In this document: positions 36,205 to 45,004 of the stretch, one piece after another
How the letters are laid out: each line of letters starts with the position of its first letter
How positions within the stretch are numbered: the first letter of the stretch is position 1
Assembly: GCA_946532115.1 (NCBI GenBank)
Contig: CAMNBC010000002.1
Coordinates: 1 to 49,174, forward strand
Direction: 5' to 3'
Length of the DNA: 49,174 nt
Source of the DNA: an uncultured Treponema sp.
Lineage (GTDB): Bacteria > Spirochaetota > Spirochaetia > Treponematales > Treponemataceae
Made by a program: the position numbers and the translations under genes
The notes under the pieces: model-generated
Database searches by the model: none
What the model was told of the DNA's origin: nothing
The model's input: the letters and a program-made list of their open reading frames with translations, nothing else

Positions 36205-37734
36205 ATGTCATTAAATTGTAATGAAATAAATCTTATTCTGAATGAATTAAACCTTGAAGGTGCATTTATTCAGGATATTATTCAACCCGGATATGATACT
36301 CTTGCTTTGTACACTTATAAGGAAGGCAGTGCAAAAACTGTACTCATTTGTACAGCTCAAAATTCCGTTCGGCTTAATGAGACTCGCAGAAAAATTACAA
36401 AAAATGAAAAACCCCTGCGTTTTATGGAATTTCTCCGATCCAGAATTAAAGGCTGCCGCATAAATTCTGTTACACAACTTGGTTTCGAACGTGTAATAAA
36501 ATTTGAATTAAGCAGAATTGTTTCGGAGAAACCTGGAAATTCCTCAAAAGACTATATTCATATTTCTTTAATTAAAAAACCGGTTCTTTCAAAAGAAGAA
36601 ATAGAAGCACAGAATGGACCCGAAGAATATGAAGAAAACTATATTCTTTATGTAAAATTATGGAATAATGCAGCTAATGTAATTCTTTGTGATGTTAATA
36701 GCATAATCCTTGAACCTATGTTCCGAAGACCTGAACGAAACGAAGTAAAGGATGAAAAGTTTCTGATCGAAGTTCGGACTCTGGAAGAAAGCGAAGTGCT
36801 TTTAAAGTATCCGGTTCGTGGATGGAATGAATATCCGTCTTTTAACGCTTATATTGACTGGTGGTATTCTGAACATTCTGATACCCTCTCCCGTGAGGCT
36901 CTTTTAGAAAAAGCAGAGAAGTGGTACAACACAGCCCGTTCTAAAAAGGAATCTGCACTTCATAACCTGGAATCTAAACTGGAAAGTTTTAAGAATGCAG
37001 GTCAATTGAAACATCAGGGAGATCTGATATTAAGTTTTGGTCATTTAATAGACGGAACCTCCCGATACCTTGAATGTGAAGATTATGAATCTGGAAAAAC
37101 GGTACGGCTTTTGATAGACCCTAAAAAATCTGCACAGGAAAATGCACAGGACTATTACAAGCAATATAAAAAATCAATTTCCGGTACTGAAGAACTTGCC
37201 CGCGATATTGAAATAACAAAGAAACAACTTGAAAAACTTGATTCACTTTACGAAGAAATCAAAAACGAAAAGAATCCTGTAAAAATAGAACAGCTTTTAC
37301 GCCGTGATACAACTCCTAAACAGCAGCAGAAAAAAACACACCCTGGGCTGGATTATACTGTTAACGGCTGGTACATTCTTGTTGGACGTGATGCAAACGA
37401 AAATGATGAACTTTTACGACATCATGTTCGTGGAGATGACTTATGGCTTCATGTCCGCGACTTTCCGGGTGGTTATGTATTTATAAAAGCAAGAAAAGGA
37501 AAAACTGTTCCCCTTGATATTCTGTTAGACGCTGCTAATCTTGCTGTATATTATTCTAAGGCACGCAATGCAGGAAAGACTGACCTTTATTACACACACG
37601 TAAAATATCTCCGAAGAGCCAAAAATGGCCCTAAAGGACTTGTACTTCCAACACAAGAAAAAAATCTATGTATCACTCCAGACAAGGCTAGACTTGCCAT
37701 GCTTGATTCACTGCATCAAGAAGCTCAAATATGA
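36205..37734 (+). CDS. rqcH: RqcH/NFACT-family ribosome quality-control protein
   Basis: Binds obstructed 50S-peptidyl-tRNA complexes and recruits tRNA-Ala to add C-terminal alanine tails, marking incomplete proteins for decay; older annotations call it a fibronectin-binding protein. 509 residues: NFACT-N domain (1-~200), coiled-coil middle (about 230-375, EKAEKWYNTARSKKESALHNLESKLESFK and SISGTEELARDIEITKKQLEKLDSLYEEI) and NFACT-R domain with HHVRGDDLWLHVRDFPGGYVFIKA, then AVYYSKARNAGKTDLYYTHVKYLR. It is somewhat shorter than the B. subtilis protein. It overlaps the next gene by ATGA. Confidence 0.92.
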   Translation: MSLNCNEINLILNELNLEGAFIQDIIQPGYDTLALYTYKEGSAKTVLICTAQNSVRLNETRRKITKNEKPLRFMEFLRSRIKGCRINSVTQLGFERVIKFELSRIVSEKPGNSSKDYIHISLIKKPVLSKEEIEAQNGPEEYEENYILYVKLWNNAANVILCDVNSIILEPMFRRPERNEVKDEKFLIEVRTLEESEVLLKYPVRGWNEYPSFNAYIDWWYSEHSDTLSREALLEKAEKWYNTARSKKESALHNLESKLESFKNAGQLKHQGDLILSFGHLIDGTSRYLECEDYESGKTVRLLIDPKKSAQENAQDYYKQYKKSISGTEELARDIEITKKQLEKLDSLYEEIKNEKNPVKIEQLLRRDTTPKQQQKKTHPGLDYTVNGWYILVGRDANENDELLRHHVRGDDLWLHVRDFPGGYVFIKARKGKTVPLDILLDAANLAVYYSKARNAGKTDLYYTHVKYLRRAKNGPKGLVLPTQEKNLCITPDKARLAMLDSLHQEAQI

Positions 37735-38669
37735 AAGTAAATTGTCCAAATCTAGAAAATAGAAACAGGAAATACCAGGGAAAAAGTCTTTCTAACTTTT
37801 CTTCGACAAAAGCTTTTATCCGTACATTATTCCAACCATATACATCACCGTATGTACTGATGCTTATATTTGTTGTATTAAAAGATTTTTTTCTGCTTCA
37901 ACTTCATCAAAAATTTCATTTGTCTAAAAGACCAGTAATAAATGTTGATACGGAAATTGATAAAAAAATTCCTTTTTCTCCTGAGCATGTAAAAACTTAT
38001 ATTAGTTTTATTGATTATTTTATAAAGCCGGCTGATATGCTGGAAAAACGCATGGGATATAAATACGCAAGCCAGTACGTTTGTCTTTATCTGAAATTTC
38101 TTTCTACACTCTACAAGAATTCAGCTTCTATTTACCGTCATTGCATGACAACCACCACAAGACCTAAATATCTTAAGACACAACGATTCCGTGCCATTCA
38201 TTTTTTTGACCCTCATCTGCTTTGCGTACCAAGTCTTCATGTAGCAATTTCTGCAGGTGTATATGCATGGTTCAGGCAGTTTTTTCAGCTTAACATTTTA
38301 CCACAAGAAGATGCACAAATGTATCTTGCAGAAATTAAAGCACATGCAATTTCAATTGTAGAAAGTGTTCTATTCGTAAAGCAGCACAGCGTAAACTGCA
38401 TTCCCCTTGCCCTTTATATGCTCACTTCTACAATGAATAAATCATTTTTTTCGATAGAAGATGCAATTGAGTTTATTGAATCTCTGTTCTTAAACTCAAC
38501 AGAAATTTCTCCGGAAAATCGCAAAGAAATAATTGATTATTTTATTTACATGTACGACCGTGCTCTTCTAGAAAGTAAATATTCAGCAAACTGGCAAAGC
38601 TGTATTCTGCACTGGCTTTCAGATTTTGCAAAGCATACAGGTCAAAATATTAATCTTCGCACAGAATGA
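37731..38669 (+). CDS. PAP2-like phosphatase-fold protein, divergent
   Basis: 312 residues, not an obvious member of any named family. Motifs suggest a divergent PAP2 (phosphatidic-acid phosphatase) fold: RP followed about 15 residues later by DPHLLCVPSLHVAISAG (motif 2 P-S-x-H) and then ESVLFVKQHSVNCIPLAL (motif 3, K-Q-H-x-x-x-D with Asp replaced by Cys). Only one strong membrane segment is seen (SPYVLMLIFVVLKDFFLLQL), unlike the six of typical PAP2 enzymes. It is translationally coupled to rqcH (ATGA overlap). The chemistry, if any, is unproven. Confidence 0.55.
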   Translation: MKVNCPNLENRNRKYQGKSLSNFSSTKAFIRTLFQPYTSPYVLMLIFVVLKDFFLLQLHQKFHLSKRPVINVDTEIDKKIPFSPEHVKTYISFIDYFIKPADMLEKRMGYKYASQYVCLYLKFLSTLYKNSASIYRHCMTTTTRPKYLKTQRFRAIHFFDPHLLCVPSLHVAISAGVYAWFRQFFQLNILPQEDAQMYLAEIKAHAISIVESVLFVKQHSVNCIPLALYMLTSTMNKSFFSIEDAIEFIESLFLNSTEISPENRKEIIDYFIYMYDRALLESKYSANWQSCILHWLSDFAKHTGQNINLRTE

Positions 38670-38705
38670 TTTGAAAAAAAAGCTGTAATCTGATATTTTT
38701 ATTCT

Positions 38706-40547
38706 ATGAGCAGCGAAAAAGTTTTTACCTCTGATGTAAAAAATCAGGCTGCCCTTCTGGAAGAGTTTTTTTCAAAGCATGAATATCTTTCTTCAGAAGA
38801 AAAGGCGGCTGTCACAAAGGCTTGGTCTCTTTTAACAACTAAGGCCGGAAATACAACCCGAACCGGCGGAGAACCTTACTATCTTCATCCATTAAGAGTT
38901 GCAAATATTCTTGCAGAAAGTAAACTGGATAGCGAAACTCTTGTTGCTGCAATTCTTCATTCTATTAAAGATTTTGAATTATCTGATGAAGAATTAAAAA
39001 CCACTTTTGGTGAAAACATCTGCAATATTATTATAACTGTAAATAAAATCCTCAATCTTCCCATTAATACAAAGACAATTCATCAGTCTGATGCAATCAG
39101 AAACATGCTTTTTGCCATGTGTGATGATGCAAGAATTATACTTATAACCCTTGCCGATCGCCTTGACCGGATCAGAAATATAAAGAATTTCTCGGCTGCT
39201 GACCAGCACACAATTGCTAAAACAATTATTGAAATCTGGGCTCCACTTGCAGACCGTCTTGGTATGCAGGCTGAAAAAAATGAATTTGAAGATTTGAGCT
39301 TAAAATATACAAATCCTGCAGTATTCCAGCAGATAAAAGCAATCGTAGCTCAGAAAAAGGACGAACGGGCAAACTATCTCGAAAAAGCAGTAAACAGTAT
39401 TTATAAGTCCGCAGATAAGATGGGAATGAAAATTGAGATTCAAAGTCGTGCAAAACACTTTTATTCCATCTATCAGAAAATGCGTAAGCGTAATAAAGAG
39501 GCAGGGGAATTGTTTGATTTGCTTGCACTGCGCATTTTGTGTAACACCACTGCAGAATGTTACACTCTTGTTGGAATTGTACACGGACTCTGGAAACCTC
39601 TGGACGGACGTTTTAAGGATTACATTGCAATGCCAAAAAGCAACGGCTATCAGTCTCTGCATACAACTGTAATGTGCGAGGGCAAGCCTCTTGAGATTCA
39701 AATCCGAACTCATGAAATGCATAATATGGCGGAGCATGGTATTGCTTCTCACTGGTTGTATAAAAAAGGAAGCTCACGCGAACTGATTGAAGAAGACAGA
39801 CTTGCAATCATAAATAAACTGCAAAAGTTTAAGGACAGTCTTACAGAGGGCAATAATTTTGAAACACTTAAAAATGAATTTCTTGGTGACGAGATTTATG
39901 TCTTTACTCCAAAGGGAGATGTAAAAAAACTTCCTATGGGAGCAACAGCTATTGACTTTGCATATTCTATACATACAGCTATTGGTGAAAAAATAATTGC
40001 CGCAAAAGCAGATGGTAAGATTATTCCTCTTTCACGTCCATTGCAGAATACACAGATTATTGAAGTTATTACAAATCCTCAGGCTCATCCTACAGAAGCC
40101 CAGCTTAAACTTGTAAAAACCACAAAGGCTCATCAGAAAATCCATTCATGGCTTATGGCTAATGATCCTACCTTCAGTGAAAGACTTGCTCTTAAAGCAG
40201 AAGAAAATGCTGCGGCGGCTGGAATTGAAGGCACAGTGGGAATGGCTGGCGGCGGGGCTATGCATTTTAGCCGCGTCAAAAAATCTCGTCCTAAAAAAGG
40301 TGCTAAAGAGGCAGCCGAAATACGTCCTCAAAAAAAATACGGAGTTCTTGTACAGGGAGAACGCAGGGTGCTATATAATCTGGCACAATGCTGCAAACCT
40401 GTATATCCGGATTTGATTGCAGGCTATGTAACCCGAACAAAAGGCGTATCAATTCATAGGGCAGACTGCCTCATCTACCAGCGAATTCCTCACAAAGAAG
40501 ACCGCAGCGTAGATGTTGCATGGGATACAAAAGATTCAAAAGAATAG
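38706..40547 (+). CDS. relA: (p)ppGpp synthetase of the Rel family with degenerate hydrolase domain
   Basis: 613 residues. The HD hydrolase region starts YYLHPLRVANIL (His61), but the HD pair is LHSIKDF (His85-Ser86) where active enzymes have LHD-x-x-ED, and the late DRLHNMRT is DRLDRIRN, so hydrolysis should be lost. The synthetase domain (about 230-370) looks intact, with FDLLALRIL, GYQSLHTTV and EIQIRTHEMHNMAEHGIASHW. A TGS domain (about 400-460, EIYVFTPKGD) and a zinc-finger-like segment with CCKP and C-L-I near the end are present, but the usual C-terminal ACT domain is missing (most Rel proteins have about 730 residues). It is therefore probably a RelA-like synthetase. No hydrolase partner is in the window. 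Confidence 0.9.
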   Translation: MSSEKVFTSDVKNQAALLEEFFSKHEYLSSEEKAAVTKAWSLLTTKAGNTTRTGGEPYYLHPLRVANILAESKLDSETLVAAILHSIKDFELSDEELKTTFGENICNIIITVNKILNLPINTKTIHQSDAIRNMLFAMCDDARIILITLADRLDRIRNIKNFSAADQHTIAKTIIEIWAPLADRLGMQAEKNEFEDLSLKYTNPAVFQQIKAIVAQKKDERANYLEKAVNSIYKSADKMGMKIEIQSRAKHFYSIYQKMRKRNKEAGELFDLLALRILCNTTAECYTLVGIVHGLWKPLDGRFKDYIAMPKSNGYQSLHTTVMCEGKPLEIQIRTHEMHNMAEHGIASHWLYKKGSSRELIEEDRLAIINKLQKFKDSLTEGNNFETLKNEFLGDEIYVFTPKGDVKKLPMGATAIDFAYSIHTAIGEKIIAAKADGKIIPLSRPLQNTQIIEVITNPQAHPTEAQLKLVKTTKAHQKIHSWLMANDPTFSERLALKAEENAAAAGIEGTVGMAGGGAMHFSRVKKSRPKKGAKEAAEIRPQKKYGVLVQGERRVLYNLAQCCKPVYPDLIAGYVTRTKGVSIHRADCLIYQRIPHKEDRSVDVAWDTKDSKE

Positions 40548-40551
40548 AAAA

Positions 40552-40851
40552 TTATGAAAGATCCTCTGCCTTTGTAAAGAACAGACTTATTCCTTCATGC
40601 GGAAACTGTTCTTTTACAGTTTCTATGATTTTTTTAATTTTTTGAGCAGCTTCCAGTTCTACATAGGTAAAAAGTACAAAATTCATTTCTGGCCAGACTG
40701 TGTCACCACTTTTTTTTGTACGTATACCGCGTCCCTGAACTTCCGGAATCAGGGTATACTGAACAGATGGAATTTCTTGTTCGAGACGTTCAGTAATATC
40801 TTCCTGAACAGACTGATTTGAAATAATCTCGACTCTATAAAGCTCAGCCAT
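40552..40851 (-). CDS. Small PII-like protein linked to an RND transporter
   Basis: 99 residues, beta-alpha-beta pattern with YRVEIISNQSVQEDITERLEQ and, near the end, VLFTYVELEAAQKIKKIIETVKEQFPHEGISLFF, reminiscent of a PII/CutA-like ferredoxin fold. Such proteins are found next to RND efflux genes in Bacteroidetes and spirochetes (the PG0541-type transporter-associated group, from memory). It is last in the efflux operon, after a dispersed repeat, and may regulate the pump. The function is unknown. Confidence 0.6.
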   Translation of the reverse strand: MAELYRVEIISNQSVQEDITERLEQEIPSVQYTLIPEVQGRGIRTKKSGDTVWPEMNFVLFTYVELEAAQKIKKIIETVKEQFPHEGISLFFTKAEDLS

Positions 40852-40874
40852 ATTATTATCTCCTAAATCTTAAT

Positions 40875-40962
40875 TAAGTCGGCAAGCACAGCTTGCCTCT
40901 GAGGCATTTTTTCGATGAACCTAAAACGACCCTGTCGGCTCGTTTTTTAACGGTTCTTCGAT
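40875..40962. repeat. Full-length dispersed repeat overlapping the end of the RND pump gene
   Basis: TCGGCAAG-CACAG-CTTGCC, then CCTAAAACGACCCT-GTC-GGCTCGTTTTTTAACGG and TTCTTCGATTTTCGCCTCAT. The middle matches the ettA copy (21013-21103) almost base for base. On the minus strand it supplies the last eight codons (MRRKSKNR) and stop of the pump. The same core in the ettA copy is read in another frame. Confidence 0.8.
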
Positions 40963-43900
40963 TTTCGCCTCATAACCAAACTATAAAGTACAGGAATTAC
41001 CAGCAGGGTAACAAATGTACTTGAAATCAAGCCTCCAACCACTGCAATGGCAATTGGCCTTACCATTCCAGACTGTCCGTCTGTTGTAAAACACATTGGA
41101 AGCATACCAAGAATTGTTGTAAGTGTTGTCATCAATACCGGTCTAAAACGGCTCTTTCCGGACTCAAAGCATGCCTGTTTCAGTTCATATCCACGACCAA
41201 CCAGAATATTAGTGTAGTCAACAAGAATAATACCATTATTAACTACAATACCTATCAGCATGATTACACCTACGGCTGTCATAAACGAAAGTGCTTCGCC
41301 TATAATTTTATGAATCAAAATTACACCAATAATAATGAACGGCATTGTCGCAAGGTTAATGAGAGGAGCTTTAAATGATTCATAAGTAGCTGCCATTACC
41401 CCAAATACAAGCAGAATGGCCATAATTGCAATTCTTGCATAGAAACCATACTGGCTCATTGTATCTTTCCAGGCACCTTTATAATTAAGTACAACGGAAT
41501 CCGGGATGATTACATTTTCCTGAATTGCCGCCTTAATTTCTTCTTCAATGACATTGTCATTTTCTTCTGTAAGATTACTTGCTCGTACATGAATTATTCG
41601 CTTCTGGCTTTCACGGCGTATAGAAACCGGGCCCAAACCTTTTTTGATTGAAGCAAAGTTTGCAACGCTTACCATGCCTCCGTTGCCCCGAACGTAAATT
41701 GATTCAAGATCATTTATTGTTTTGCGGTCTTCTGGTCTATACGCTACTACGACACTATAATCTTTACCATTACTCTTGTATGTACAGGCTGTTGAACCAT
41801 TTATCGCATAGTTGATTTCGCGGGCGACTGTTGCAATGTCTACGCCCATACTGTAGGCGCGTTCGCGGTCTATTACAATTTCTACCTGCGGTAAACCTTT
41901 GTCCATACTTACAGAAGGCTCACTGATTTTTTTATTTGCAGAAATTACATCACGTATTTCTTCTGCTGTATCAAGTGCTGCATCTAGATCATCAGAAAGA
42001 AGAACAATATCAACACTGCTTCCCATCCATTGCCCGCGGAATCCTTCACTGAATGAAAGTCGGGCATTTGGAAATTCTGAAAAATGCCTGCGCAGCTTAT
42101 TTTTCATTTCATCTGCTGAATCAATTTGTTTAGCAGTTTCCGGCAGCGCAATTGTAATAGAACCACGGTTTGTGTTGCGGCCACCAATAGATGTAGTAAC
42201 AGTTTTATAGCCCTTACACTCTTCCTTTACATAAGCTTCAAGAGCAAGCACAACTACCTTTGTTTCTTCAAAAGGAGTAGCTGTGGCCATATTTATGTTC
42301 AATTGAACCTGATCATCACGTCCGGCCGGAATCTGATTAATCTGCATTGTCGGAATAAAGGCAAAGGAAATTACAAGAATACAGATAGCAGCTGTAATTG
42401 TTATAAGACGATTATCCAATGCCTTTTTCAAAATTTTCGCATAAATACGTGTAAAGAACTGAATTACGCCTTCAAAAAATCCATAAAGCATTTTCAAAAC
42501 AGGATTTGTTACAGGCTTTTCTTTTCGATTGGAAAGAGGAAGGAATTTTCCAGCCAAAACCGGTACGAGGAAAATTGCAACAAGAAGTGATGAAACAAGA
42601 GCAATTACAATTGTAAAAATTGCAGCTTTAAACATCTGCCCCATAAACCCCAAATCTTTAATAAAGAAGATAAAAGGAATGAATACGCAGATTGTCGTAA
42701 GATTTCCAGAAATTACAGACATCAGCATTTCCTGAGATCCTAGTACAGCTGATGTTCGCGGCTTGGCCCCACGCTGTCTGTATGCATAGATATTATCTAT
42801 CATAACGATAGATGCATCTACAATCATACCAACACCAAGAATCAAACCTGTCAAAGTCATCATATTAAGGGTAAGACCAAACATGCTCATTGCAAAAAGC
42901 GTAATGATGATAGAGAGTGGAATAGAAATTGAAATGATGATTGTAGACTTAAAGTTTTGTAAAAAGATAAATAGAATAACTACAGCAAGAATCAGGCCCT
43001 GCCATGCAGAAGTAATAAGTGTGTTTATTGTTTCACGAATAGCATCCGTAGAATCTTGAATGATTTGCAGAGTTACGTCAGGAGGAAGATTATTCTCTGC
43101 CTGTTCAATCTTTTTGTAAACATTATTTGCAACCGTAACAGAGTTTGCATCCGACTGTTTTGTAACGCTTATATAAACACCTTTTTCCCCATTAATAAAA
43201 GATTCCTGTGTCGTATCTCCATAACCAATTGAAGCTTCGCCTATGTCCCTAAGACGAATGCTATAACCATTTATTGTTGAAATTACAGTATCATTAATTT
43301 CGTCAAGGCTGGTATATTCACCAGTTGTTCGTACAATATAATTTTTATGACCTTCCTGAACCTTTCCACCACCAAGTTCAAGATTCTGTCTTGAAAGAGC
43401 ACTTGTAACGGTAGGTACTGTAAAACCATATGCTGCCATACGGTTTTGATCCAGTTTTACATTTACCTGTGCTGCTCGACCTCCATAAACTTCTGCTTCA
43501 CCAACACCATCAGCCTGTTCCAGAATACTAACAACGTTAGTTTCAGCAATTGATTTCAGGTCATCTACAGAACGGTTACCGCGAATAAGGATTCGCATAA
43601 TCTCACCGTTATCTCCAGAAAAACGAAAAATCGTAGGAGTTCCAGCATTATCTGGCAGCGCGCGTTTTACTCTGTCCAGCTTATCACGAATATCATTCAT
43701 CGCAGCTGTAAGGTCTGTCCCATATTCGAATTCAAGAGAAACATTTGAAGACCCCTCATTCGAAGTTGAAGTAAGGTTTTTAAGACCATTTACACTCATA
43801 ACGGCACTTTCTATAAGCTTAGTTATTGATTTTTCAACAGATTCAGGGTCAGCATTCGGATAAGATGTATTGATAGAAAGAGACGGATTTTCCATTTCCG

Positions 43901-44012
43901 GCATAAGAGCTGTAGCAACATTACTCAATGTAAATATTCCTACCATACCTAAAAGAGCAAATACTATGAGAATAAGAACCGGATGTTCAAGCGTTTTTCG
44001 ACTAAGACTCAT
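40947..44012 (-). CDS. RND efflux pump inner-membrane subunit (AcrB/MdtB-like)
   Basis: Proton-driven multidrug or envelope-lipid exporter of 1021 residues with twelve membrane segments and two large periplasmic loops. It begins LSRKTLEHPVLILIVFALLGMVGIF, with PGTY-type YPNADPESVEKSI. In the relay of membrane segment 4 the usual D-D pair is D-A (GMIVDASIVMIDNI), and in segment 10 the usual Lys is Asn (IGIVVNNGIILVDYTN), so proton coupling must differ from AcrB. It overlaps the adaptor gene by ATGA. The last eight residues come from a repeat element. Substrate unknown. Confidence 0.93.
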   Translation of the reverse strand: MSLSRKTLEHPVLILIVFALLGMVGIFTLSNVATALMPEMENPSLSINTSYPNADPESVEKSITKLIESAVMSVNGLKNLTSTSNEGSSNVSLEFEYGTDLTAAMNDIRDKLDRVKRALPDNAGTPTIFRFSGDNGEIMRILIRGNRSVDDLKSIAETNVVSILEQADGVGEAEVYGGRAAQVNVKLDQNRMAAYGFTVPTVTSALSRQNLELGGGKVQEGHKNYIVRTTGEYTSLDEINDTVISTINGYSIRLRDIGEASIGYGDTTQESFINGEKGVYISVTKQSDANSVTVANNVYKKIEQAENNLPPDVTLQIIQDSTDAIRETINTLITSAWQGLILAVVILFIFLQNFKSTIIISISIPLSIIITLFAMSMFGLTLNMMTLTGLILGVGMIVDASIVMIDNIYAYRQRGAKPRTSAVLGSQEMLMSVISGNLTTICVFIPFIFFIKDLGFMGQMFKAAIFTIVIALVSSLLVAIFLVPVLAGKFLPLSNRKEKPVTNPVLKMLYGFFEGVIQFFTRIYAKILKKALDNRLITITAAICILVISFAFIPTMQINQIPAGRDDQVQLNINMATATPFEETKVVVLALEAYVKEECKGYKTVTTSIGGRNTNRGSITIALPETAKQIDSADEMKNKLRRHFSEFPNARLSFSEGFRGQWMGSSVDIVLLSDDLDAALDTAEEIRDVISANKKISEPSVSMDKGLPQVEIVIDRERAYSMGVDIATVAREINYAINGSTACTYKSNGKDYSVVVAYRPEDRKTINDLESIYVRGNGGMVSVANFASIKKGLGPVSIRRESQKRIIHVRASNLTEENDNVIEEEIKAAIQENVIIPDSVVLNYKGAWKDTMSQYGFYARIAIMAILLVFGVMAATYESFKAPLINLATMPFIIIGVILIHKIIGEALSFMTAVGVIMLIGIVVNNGIILVDYTNILVGRGYELKQACFESGKSRFRPVLMTTLTTILGMLPMCFTTDGQSGMVRPIAIAVVGGLISSTFVTLLVIPVLYSLVMRRKSKNR

Positions 44013-44995
44013 TTTTTATCTCCCGCAGGAGCAGGAGGAGCTGCTTCTACAAACTCAACATTACCACTGATATCTCTAACCTTTGCTCCCTCATAAAGAG
44101 AAAGCATACCTTCAAGTACAATTACATCTCCATCAGAAATTCCTTCCGTTACCTGATAGAAACCGTCTATATTTTTTCCACGTGTTACCTTTCTTTTTGT
44201 TACAGTACTATCATCTTTTACAATATACAGATAATACTCATCACTATTTTCAACAAAGGCATCCTGTTGAATAACCGGGTATCCGCCATAATCAACGGTA
44301 AAAAGTTTTACACGAGCAAACATTCCGGCATTCACCTTTGCATAATTCTTGTCAAAAGTCAGAATAATCTCTTTTGTACGGGTTGCAGGATCTACAACTG
44401 GAGATATCCGGCTTACCGAAGCCATAAACTTTTCATCTCCATATGCCTGCAGTGTAATTTCTGCCTTCTGCCCTATAGCAAGTTCAGCAACATAACGTTC
44501 AGGGACTCTTGCAGTAATCTGAAGGTTTCCAATATCTCCTATTTTTGTAATTACAGAAGACATACTTACCTTCTGCCCTATTTTTACAGGTGAAGTAATT
44601 ATACTTCCATCAATTGGTGCAGTTACCGGGCTCTTGGCATAATAACTTCCAGGTTCAGAAGGATCAATATAAGCTATAATATCACCAGCTTTTACAGAAG
44701 AACCAAGTGATACTTTCATCTCTACAACTTTTCCACTGTTTGATGGAAAAACATCTATAGATTTCTGAGTTTCAATTTCACCATTTGTATAGACAAAATC
44801 TGTGATTGTCTGATTTCGCGCAATTACAGTACGAACAGCAGTTGCAGTCTGAGGTCCTCGACCAAAACCACCTCCAAAACCTCCAGGAGCCTGATTTTTT
44901 TTCTTTGCAGAATTATTAATCAAAAATACTGCTCCAGCAGTAATTGCAATAAGGATTGCCAGAATAATTACAGTAGTTGTCGTTTTTTTGTTCAT
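44009..44995 (-). CDS. RND efflux periplasmic adaptor (membrane-fusion protein)
   Basis: 328 residues: N-terminal membrane anchor (TTTVIILAILIAITAGAVFLI), Gly-rich linker GGFGGGFGRG, lipoyl-like half-motifs (GKVVEMKVSLGSSVKAGDIIAYID and ITSPVKIGQKVSMSSVI) with almost no helical hairpin between them, then beta-barrel and membrane-proximal domains. It links the RND pump to the TolC-like channel. The very short hairpin is as in the MdtA-like group with few coils. GAGG lies before the ATG; it is 9 nt from the TolC-like gene and overlaps the pump gene by ATGA. Confidence 0.92.
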   Translation of the reverse strand: MNKKTTTTVIILAILIAITAGAVFLINNSAKKKNQAPGGFGGGFGRGPQTATAVRTVIARNQTITDFVYTNGEIETQKSIDVFPSNSGKVVEMKVSLGSSVKAGDIIAYIDPSEPGSYYAKSPVTAPIDGSIITSPVKIGQKVSMSSVITKIGDIGNLQITARVPERYVAELAIGQKAEITLQAYGDEKFMASVSRISPVVDPATRTKEIILTFDKNYAKVNAGMFARVKLFTVDYGGYPVIQQDAFVENSDEYYLYIVKDDSTVTKRKVTRGKNIDGFYQVTEGISDGDVIVLEGMLSLYEGAKVRDISGNVEFVEAAPPAPAGDKK

Positions 44996-45004
44996 ACTAA
45001 CCTC

